A DNA stretch of 64,000 nt from Tigriopus japonicus (Eukaryota > Arthropoda > Copepoda > Harpacticoida > Harpacticidae): assembly GCA_010645155.1 (NCBI GenBank), contig JAAGOF010000204.1:352409-416408 (forward strand). Direction: 5' to 3'. How positions within the stretch are numbered: the stretch's first letter is position 1; each line of letters starts with the position of its first letter. The position numbers and the translations under genes are program-made. Below the pieces are notes generated by a model. That model did no database searches. It was not told where the DNA came from and worked only from the letters and a program-made list of their open reading frames with translations. Positions 56,891 to 64,000 of this stretch are shown in pieces.

Positions 56891-59800
56891 ATGAAGACGA
56901 GTGCTTTGAGTTTAAAGAGGGCCATTTTTGACTTAACGATAATTTGGGCCCTTTTGGTGCTACAAAGTGAAGCTCAAGTAATCGACCGGAAACTGCAACC
57001 AATTGGGGACATAAAGTAAGTGTACACGGTGTTTTGAATGGCTTTTTTAGGTTTTGATCGAAATACCCAAAGACATCTTGGCATTTTTTGGACTCACAAT
57101 TCAATGGGGAACAACTTTACTTTGATTGTATTATACAAGTTTAGATCCAGGGAAAATGTTTTTTACGTAAAAACCTATTAATCATAGCATTCTTTTCATC
57201 AAGTTACCTGTCGAATTCCATTTGAATAAAAATTCATTAAGTAGCAGATGAATTTCCAAACAAACCGAATCGTTTCACATTTGTTTTGAGAATAACTGTG
57301 GGAAAAAGATGGATATTTAGTTGGTGACGAACCGAAAGCGCTTTCGGCCGAAATTTCGGTTGCAGTGGAGTTTTGGAAGAAAAAATATCTTTTGGGATAA
57401 AAACTAAAAACTAATTTAACACCATTATTTTTTTAATTCGTTATTCAATCGACGTTTTGCATTTTCAACTTTTGATCCATCATTAACTTCAACAAAAATT
57501 TAGAGAGTTATTGTTGACAATTACATTTACTCATAATCTTAATTGCTTAATACTAGTTGCACTTATAGCTCCTCCACATCTCTGGCTGTAATGGAGTAAT
57601 CCTTTTTTAGTTAGGCTGAGAGGTATGTCAATTATGCCTTTCGACGTTATAAAAAACAATCTGAAATTCATTTGTTATCCTTATATTTATTGATCTAACG
57701 TAAAGGTCTATTCCGTCACCAACTTTCAGCTCCACTTTTTTCTCCACCAACAGAGAGATTTATCCTTCGCAAAGAAAAAAAAGGTAGTATCTTCCATGAA
57801 AAGACAGGCTTATTCATTTTGTGCAATAATGTTTATGTTCTGCACGTTTAAATTATAATTGCAGTAATTATCAAACATTAGACATATAACATAAAACATA
57901 AGAAAAAAACACTTTTTTGTCATTTTTTGTAAACAAAATATATATTTGCGTATTTGAAAAAAAAGGATTATAAATTAGGTTCGTATACCGAAAAACCCAA
58001 TCCATTAATTACTACAATCATATTTCTTACCACCAATCTCGCGTTTTAAAAGTAGCTTGCTAACGCCAAACCACATGCTCAAGTCACAATTGAGCCAAAA
58101 ATGTAATAAGAAAGCCTGATTTTGCTTAAAATGGAGGATTTATTCGCATACTTTCAGTGTTTTAAAATGTGTCTTTTTGATTCTTAAATATGTTCAATAA
58201 ATTTATACTGAAAACGTACAGAGTCACAAAAGGGAACTGTTTTTATATAGATATAAAGTCTTAAAGACATTTATAGGCCCATATTTCCAATTTTCCATTT
58301 TCAGAAACACATCCCAAGAACCTCATCCAAATGTTTCAGAGATCGACGATAGTTCCCTTTTCCCTCAAGACCTGTTCAGCCCTTATGAACTATCGCATGG
58401 TGCCGTCATTTTACATATTATCGGGATTTTCTACATGTTCTACGCCTTGGCATTGGTTTGCGATGAATTTTTTGTCCCATCTCTTGATGTCATCATAGAA
58501 AAGGTATGGATGTTTTTTTTTAGTAGTAATGCGAATTCAATGGACTTCATAGACTCTAATTCAATTAGCTTGGGATCAGTCCAGATGTGGCTGGAGCTAC
58601 TTTCATGGCTGCTGGAGGTTCTGCGCCCGAACTCTTCACTGCAGTCATCGGTGTGTTCATAGCCAAGAGCGATGTTGGCATTGGAACCATTGTGGGATCA
58701 GCGGTGTTTAATATCCTCTTCGTCATCGCTGCTTGCGCTTTTGCAGCTTCAACTGCTCTTGGGTACGTAAATAAATTTGAGAATAAATGCATAAATCAAA
58801 CTTTGTCTTCATGGTATTTTTTAAACTCTATATTCCACTACTTAAATGAGCAAGAAGAACCATTATCGTATGAAGTGTTCTTTATGAGGTTGAAGCCTGA
58901 ACTTCAGACGGGAAGCAGCAAGTAACTAGACAAAAAAATATATATTTCCCCGTAACCCAAAATTGGGCTTTTCTCAAACACTAAATTGGGCGACATTAGG
59001 TGGAAGTAAACGTCGACTCATTTATTTGTCTTGTATCTAGAGCAATGACTGACCAAATTGACAGATTTTTGACGTCTATATTTTAAGCATTCATTTGCAA
59101 CCCCCCTCCCCCCTCTTCTTTTGATTAGATTTAATTGTGGGGTTTGCCCAATATGGGGGTTTACCACGTTATTGAACCGAGAAAAATATCAGCAGAGACT
59201 TGGCGTTGCCAGACCCATCTTGCGTTAATTTCCAACATGGTTGCTAGGACATGATCTTTGGCTATCATGTTTTCGAAAAGGATCATTTCTCAAAAGTGGG
59301 TGCCATTTAAGCTAAATGGTGACACTCAAAAGATTGGCAACCTTGGCAACCTTGCTGAAAATCAACGTGAGATGGGTCTGGCTAACCAAGGTCTTCGCTG
59401 ATGTTTTTCTCGGTTAATGAACCGAAATTTTAAATTGAAAATTTAAGTTTCTTCACAGCTTGACCAAAATAAGCTTACTTTTCAATGTTTCTGAAACTAG
59501 CAGGACCAAAGTTAAACAATTTCCCTTTGCAGATGAATAGGGCAATTGGAAAACAGAAAAATAACCCGTTTGGATTACAAGTGAATGTACTAAAACCACT
59601 GTACTTATCTGAATTGGTCACATAAGATGAGTTTATATACCCTGTGACAACTTGAGTTGTTACAGAAATTTTACGTTACCCACACGCCGTTGGTTTCATT
59701 TGCAACTTATCTAGATACTTTTTCAAAGTATCTTGAGGAGGTCTGAGATCAAGGAACATTTTTGTGTTAATTGGACTCATACTTACCCCAACCTTTAGCC

Positions 59801-61993
59801 TTACAGCTTGGCCTCTTGTCCGAGATGTGGCATTTTATTCGGTTTCTCTGGTGCTCTTGGTCGTTTTCTTCCTGGACAATCAAATTACTTGGTACGAAGC
59901 CCTAGTTCTGCTTCTCTGGTATGGAGCATACGTTTTCTTCATGAAATTTAATGAATCGGTCGAGGACAAACTTAGGCAATGGCTAAAGCTTCCACCTTCC
60001 GTATGTTCTTTTTAAGCCTTGTTTGTAATATGATGGTGTATTTATATTTTTTCCTTATCTTCTTTATGCATGTAGGAGAGGTCGGTTCATGGGATCACGT
60101 TGAGATCTCCAAAGAACAGAAAGGGATTGTTCCATCTCATGGCAGATGTTGTCCATCCAGAGAGTAGGGAGATCATGTGAGGAATATTTGATAAGAAATG
60201 TGTGAGTAATAGTTGTGATTTGACTTTTCAAAGGGAAGTCAATGGCTGCCTCCTCGCAAACCAATGTGAAACAAGGTCATGAAATGGAAGAGAAGCAAGG
60301 TGATATGTTTTCTGCTTGTTTAGCTTTTCGCAACTCACTCTATGCATTGATGTATTGTGTAATTATGCATATGCTATGTATTTATATTTGTCAGAGAAGG
60401 TGCTAGAAAGTGGAATCACGGGGCTCAAATCTCATTTAGAAAGTGGAAATGAGAGCAAAGCCAAGGAAAATCAGACCCAATCGGACGATCCACAACCTGA
60501 GGTGAGTTTCTACCTGATTATTACGAGTATAATCGTCATAAAATGGGTGTAAATGAGTAAATAAATGAGTGAATAAATGAGTACCTGAATGATTACAGGA
60601 AAGTGATGATGATGATGATGATGGACCAATTGATATGTCTTTGCCCAAGAAGGGAGATTGGAAAGGAATCATCTTTTACGTCATTTCTTTTCCCATAATG
60701 GCACCACTATTCATCACTCTACCCGACACAAAAAATCCGACCAGTAAGTTAGCCAATGCAGAATTTTCATTACAAGGGGGTTTGATTAGACAGATGAGAA
60801 ATTTCCATTTAGAAATGGAATGCAATAGCTTTTTGACATATTTGTTCCATCCTCAAAAGGGAGTAAGAAGTATTTTCATGAAATAGTTAATCCACCAATT
60901 AACGTACTAAGCGTTAGCAGCTTGGGTAAGTCAGAAAATTTTAGACACGTTACAATTTTACTGAAAAAAAATTTCAGAGCGCAAGTACTTTGTTCTAACG
61001 TTTTTGGGAAGTATCGTTTGGATTGCCGTGTTTTCATATCTTATGGTTTGGTGGGCAACCGTGGCCGGCGATGTTCTTGGAATTCCACCCGAGGTGAGTA
61101 ACTCAAATATGACATATGTGTGAATTTTCTTATTCATGACGCCCTATAATAAATTCCCATCTTTATTTGATATGTCGCTATCAGGCCGTATGTTAACGCA
61201 GAAATGGTTTATTTTAGAGTATACCAAAATCAAGTCAAATCGACGTTCGTTGAGTACGAATATACTCGCCCCATTTGCTGTGTTTGAAACGCAGAAACTG
61301 GGGCAAGTATATACTTGAGGTACGTTAATATGACTTGATTTTCGTGTACTTAAGAATAAATTTGATATACGTGAACTTCCGACCCCTGATTATTGTTAAC
61401 ATGAGCTTTCTTTCGGGTTTGGCGATGAAGATGTTAGCTATGGGCCTAAAAAGGGTCTTTTTCAATAATGCTCAATTTAAGAGAGCGCTCATATTTTTGA
61501 GAAGTATTCAATTTGCTCATCGTTTGGTTAACAATCTTTCTGACCCAAAACGTAGGTAATGGGCTTAACATTCTTGGCGGCCGGAACTTCCGTACCGGAT
61601 CTGATCACAAGTGTTCTCGTGGCCAAACAAGGCAAAGGCGATATGGCTGTGTCCTCATCTGTGGGCTCCAACATTTTCGACGTCACAGTAGGGTGAGTGG
61701 GAATCGATTTTCTAAGCGCTCTCGATTCGTACCACGGAGAACTTATTTCCAGATTGCCTTTGCCGTGGTTGATCTTTAGCATTAGCTTTGGCGAATCGGT
61801 CGTGGTTTCTAGCCAAGGCGTGGCGTGTTCAATTCTGATGTTGTTCTCCATGTTGGTCTTGGTATTCGTCAGCATTGTGGCATTCAATTGGAGGATGACC
61901 AAAGCCATGGGTGGAGTTATGCTTGTGGCTTATTTCGTGTTTGTAATGATCTCCTTGGGGTTCACGTATAATCTTTATTCTTGCCCTTTTTGA
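56891..61993 (+). CDS. K+-dependent Na+/Ca2+ exchanger (NCKX/SLC24 family), copy 2
   Basis: Eleven exons: 56891-57015, 58305-58503, 58569-58762, 59799-60000, 60076-60163, 60234-60299, 60395-60501, 60599-60743, 60978-61093, 61556-61692 and 61753-61993, giving 539 aa. Exons 3, 4, 9, 10 and 11 have exactly the same lengths as in copy 1 (194, 202, 116, 137 and 241 nt), and all intron phases match. The alpha-1 repeat (residues ~109-170, [18 protein letters not shown]) and alpha-2 repeat (from ~415, [27 protein letters not shown]) keep the ion-binding Glu and Asp residues, so it should be an active exchanger. It differs in its start, which looks like a cleavable signal peptide (hydrophobic core IIWALLVL, then SEAQ), and in a shorter loop with six consecutive Asp in exon 8. 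The exon 5 donor is chosen at GTAGGG (60164) to keep phase. GTGAGG at 60177 is stronger but breaks the frame. Confidence 0.92.
57319..57724. mobile_element. probable 406-bp inverted-repeat MITE
   Basis: AGTTGGTGACG at the left end is matched by its reverse complement, CGTCACCAACT, at the right, within intron 1 of exchanger copy 2. Subterminal CCGAAA words recall the 238-bp element at 19073-19310. I could not see a convincing target duplication, so the borders and superfamily are open. Confidence 0.5.
59175..59415. mobile_element. 241-bp inverted-repeat (MITE-like) element
   Basis: AACCGAGAAAAATATCAGC at the left pairs with GCTGATGTTTTTCTCGGTT at the right. The arms continue through AGACCCATCT / AGATGGGTCT towards a GGTTGC / GCAACC core, giving ~70-bp imperfect arms. 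It lies in intron 3 of exchanger copy 2. No target duplication was recognised with confidence. Confidence 0.65.
61226..61342. repeat. 117-bp hairpin repeat
   Basis: AAAATCAAGTC and GACTTGATTTT form the outer stem. Inside, ATATACTCGCCCCA pairs with TGGGGCAAGTATAT, leaving a short loop around TTTGCTGTGTTTGAAACG. It sits in intron 9 of exchanger copy 2. It is probably a small MITE; a structured RNA role is not indicated. Confidence 0.65.
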
Positions 61994-62228
61994 CCCGAAT
62001 CGAGTTCCATTCAAATGGATGGCAAAGCTCTATTCCAAATTTTGATTTCTAGTAACTACAAACATTTCTAATACATCGAGACAATCGAACGAAAATTCTT
62101 GCCCAACCCTATATAACATGACAATCATGATAATGGTGATGTTGTTGAACTTTCTCTGTAATATGTTAGTTTGATATTTATGGTGGTGGTGGTGGTGATG
62201 ATGATGATGGTGGTGTTACTATCACGTT
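61994..62228. other. short convergent intergenic spacer
   Basis: 236 bp between the stop of exchanger copy 2 (plus strand) and the stop of the Spaetzle-like gene (minus strand). It must hold both 3' UTRs. A (TGG/TGA)n run covers 62181-62214. No canonical AATAAA is visible for either gene. Confidence 0.7.
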
Positions 62229-63762
62229 TCATTTCCTTCGACTTTGCGGTTGTCCTTGCGCTCCTTTGGCGTATTGTTCGAAGAAGTCATTTTTCCAGCA
62301 CTTGCAAGATCCCGGGATAAGGAACCAATCGTAATAGAGCCTCACCTGGTAACAACCCATCTCATCTTGACCATCGCATTTATCTGGTGATGTGGTCGTT
62401 TTGGCTTGGTAGCCTTGCTTCTTCGAGAAGTGTCCGTTATTGAACCCCTAAAGCAAAGCCCAAGCAAATTATGATTTTCCCCGTTATGGCAGTCTGCGCG
62501 ATCAAGGTCCTTGACTCTTTTTTACCTGTGGTGGGTTGCCACCTTGAACTGGATTCCGACTTGAATGAGGATTGGTCGGATTGGGGAAAGAGGTATCGGG
62601 ATAATACACTTCAGCCACCAATAAACTCACCCATCTGGGCGAAGCGAGGCACGATCCGTCTAAATATTCGCATTTCGTGCTCCTGAAATTAGTTCGGGTA
62701 AGTATCAGGATCATTAAAGGGATGATGCAATTTGGAAATCGTCGGTTATTTGAATGAAGCTACTCACAGACATTTGACGACTTCCACTGTTTGAGTAAAG
62801 TATCCTTCGTATGGAATTTGAACCACGTATCTCCATACTCCTTGATAGTTCTTGGCAAACACAGGAGTCACATATTCCACAGCACTTGGACAAGGAGTCA
62901 TTGGCGATTCCAAAGAGTTGATTTGAGACAAGGACGGAATGTCTTCATCGCCAATTCGGTTGGTAGCCTAAGAAAGAAAATCAAGGTCAATTGCATTCCC
63001 CCATATCTGATGAGAAAGAGCCTTTACCTTGTCATTGTCTTTGCCTTTGAATGCGTTGAAGAGCATACAGAAAACACCGTAGCTGTCGTCACACCAACCC
63101 CGTGATTGTCGAGGAGTTTCCACGTGGTCAGTGCTTTCAAACGAGGTTGCGGTCTCAGCAGCCTCAAGATCCTCGGTCTCTCGTCGTGTACGATGGTGAT
63201 AAAAGCTGATGCGAGAGCCAGGTTGAGAATTGAAAATGGTCGGATTGTAGGCAATATGGTTATCCTCATATTTGGCCACCTTTGGTAACGTGTCATCCGC
63301 TTTGAGAATAGGCAGGGTCTTGCTGAAGTATTCGAGCGTCTTGCTCTTGAAGAGATCACTAAGGCAAACGAAACGGATCTCAACAATGAAGAGGAAAGAA
63401 AGTGAAAATGACAACATTAGAACTTACAATGGATAGGACACGCCCTCCACAGTTTGTCCAATTGGATTGAGAGGTAAAAAACCCTTGTTCAGGTCTCCAC
63501 AGAGATTGTCAAGGGTCTGCTCTTGAAGTGGATCTCCCACACCTTTGACACAAAAAATCACCACCAAATGAAAATCCTACTCATTGTACTTTGGTATTCC
63601 ACATCCTTCCTTACCAGGACAATTGATTTGAGTTTGTAAGTAAGGCGGCTTCCTGACTTTGGGCGGGATCTTGGCTGGAGACTCTTCAAATGGGTAATAT
63701 CCTTGTGGGTATTGGGCCACATCTTCTGTGATGACTAACGATATCAGCGTCAAAATCACAAC
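62229..63762 (-). CDS. Spaetzle-like cystine-knot ligand precursor (first exon outside window)
   Basis: On the minus strand six exons join in frame: 63762-63615, 63542-63428, 63358-63028, 62967-62768, 62682-62526 and 62447-62229 (389 codons in the window). The first visible exon begins at an acceptor (CATTTCAG) and opens with the hydrophobic VVILTLISLVIT, the rest of a signal peptide. Its ATG must lie in an exon beyond the window. A furin-type site, RTRR, is at residues 144-147 of this part, followed by the presumed mature ligand. The C-terminal part has the Spaetzle-family layout: CPSAVEYVTPVFAKN, GVWRYVVQIPYEGYFTQTVEVVKC, then spaced Cys pairs and the closing YYDWFLIPGSCKCW. Ten cysteines follow the RTRR site. 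Spaetzle proteins are secreted as proproteins, cleaved, and bind Toll receptors in immunity or patterning. Which Spaetzle paralogue this is cannot be told by eye. A Gly/Asn/Pro-rich insert between the knot halves (~62526-62600) is longer than usual. Confidence 0.82.
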
Positions 63763-64000
63763 CTGAAATGCCACCAAAAACTGGGAGGATTGCCAACGTG
63801 AAAACAGGTCACTAGGTTGGTTGGTGGATTGGCTCAATTTTCTCCAAGATAATGATCTCTTTTATTAACATGTGCTGTCTGTCATCTCATCATGTAGATG
63901 ATGTGGAAGTATTGCATGAGGCCTAATAATTGAAGGGAGTGTTTCAATTTCGAACACGCGGAACAATAGGCCGGGATTTGTGATAATACCATTGCATAGA
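63763..64000. other. upstream intron of the Spaetzle-like gene
   Basis: On the minus strand the frame stays open from 63837, but its apparent first codon is TTG, and the consensus acceptor at 63763-63764 makes this intron. The few ATGs between 63840 and 64000 on that strand meet stops at once and have no usable donor. Confidence 0.55.

Noticed and set aside
63577..63837. Start of the Spaetzle-like protein at 63837
   Set aside because: The first codon is TTG, not ATG, and a consensus acceptor at 63763-63764 separates this stretch from the hydrophobic leader. It is upstream intron sequence.
1..64000. CRISPR arrays, prophage, operons or bacterial regulatory sites
   Set aside because: The genes are spliced eukaryotic genes. 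No array of equal spacers, and no promoter or ribosome-site grammar of bacteria, is present.

Overview
The window looks like nuclear DNA of an arthropod, most likely a crustacean and probably a copepod. That placement is an inference from gene content and gene style, not from any search. The genes are split by GT-AG introns, several of them only 57-65 nt long. They include a mammal-type (repressor) cryptochrome, a Spaetzle-family ligand and NCKX exchangers, set in AT-rich DNA full of short transposon relics. Six multi-exon genes and one single-exon gene could be built with consistent reading frames across every splice junction.

Layout. 1-86 may hold the last codons of a gene entering from the left. 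3917-4300 encodes a small secreted 14-cysteine protein. 4915-7066 is a SETD7-like MORN/SET protein with an unexpected N-terminal membrane anchor. 8.4-10.3 kb is a cluster of transposon relics: a 780-bp hAT-type element, a CR1-like LINE tail and a mariner-like transposase remnant. 12144-17365 is a seven-exon cryptochrome gene with a poly-His N-terminus and a poly-Gln C-terminal tail. 19763-21991 is a six-exon CRAL-TRIO lipid-transfer gene. 23387-27626 is a second, inverted copy of the same hAT family, split by a 3.3-kb non-LTR retrotransposon whose ORF encodes an AP-endonuclease and a reverse transcriptase. 27.6-45.5 kb is almost empty of recognisable genes; it contains one 637-bp hAT-like MITE and some TATA-like motifs.

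45513-55395 and 56891-61993 are two tandem, same-strand K+-dependent Na+/Ca2+ exchanger (NCKX/SLC24) genes of 11 exons each. They share intron positions and phases, and several exon lengths exactly, so they arose by local duplication. The first contains a 65-N assembly gap flanked by nearly identical sequence. On the minus strand, ending 236 bp beyond the second exchanger, is a Spaetzle-like cystine-knot ligand gene (62229-63762) whose first exon lies outside the window.

The genes do not form one pathway. They are a typical invertebrate mix: clock repressor, lipid carrier, Ca2+ extrusion, Toll-type ligand. The most unusual points are the apparent membrane-tethered SETD7 homologue, the new-looking hAT family with subterminal 32-bp repeats and clean 8-bp target duplications, and the NCKX tandem pair. 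All exon boundaries were chosen by eye from splice consensus, frame continuity and family resemblance. No alignment or database search was run.
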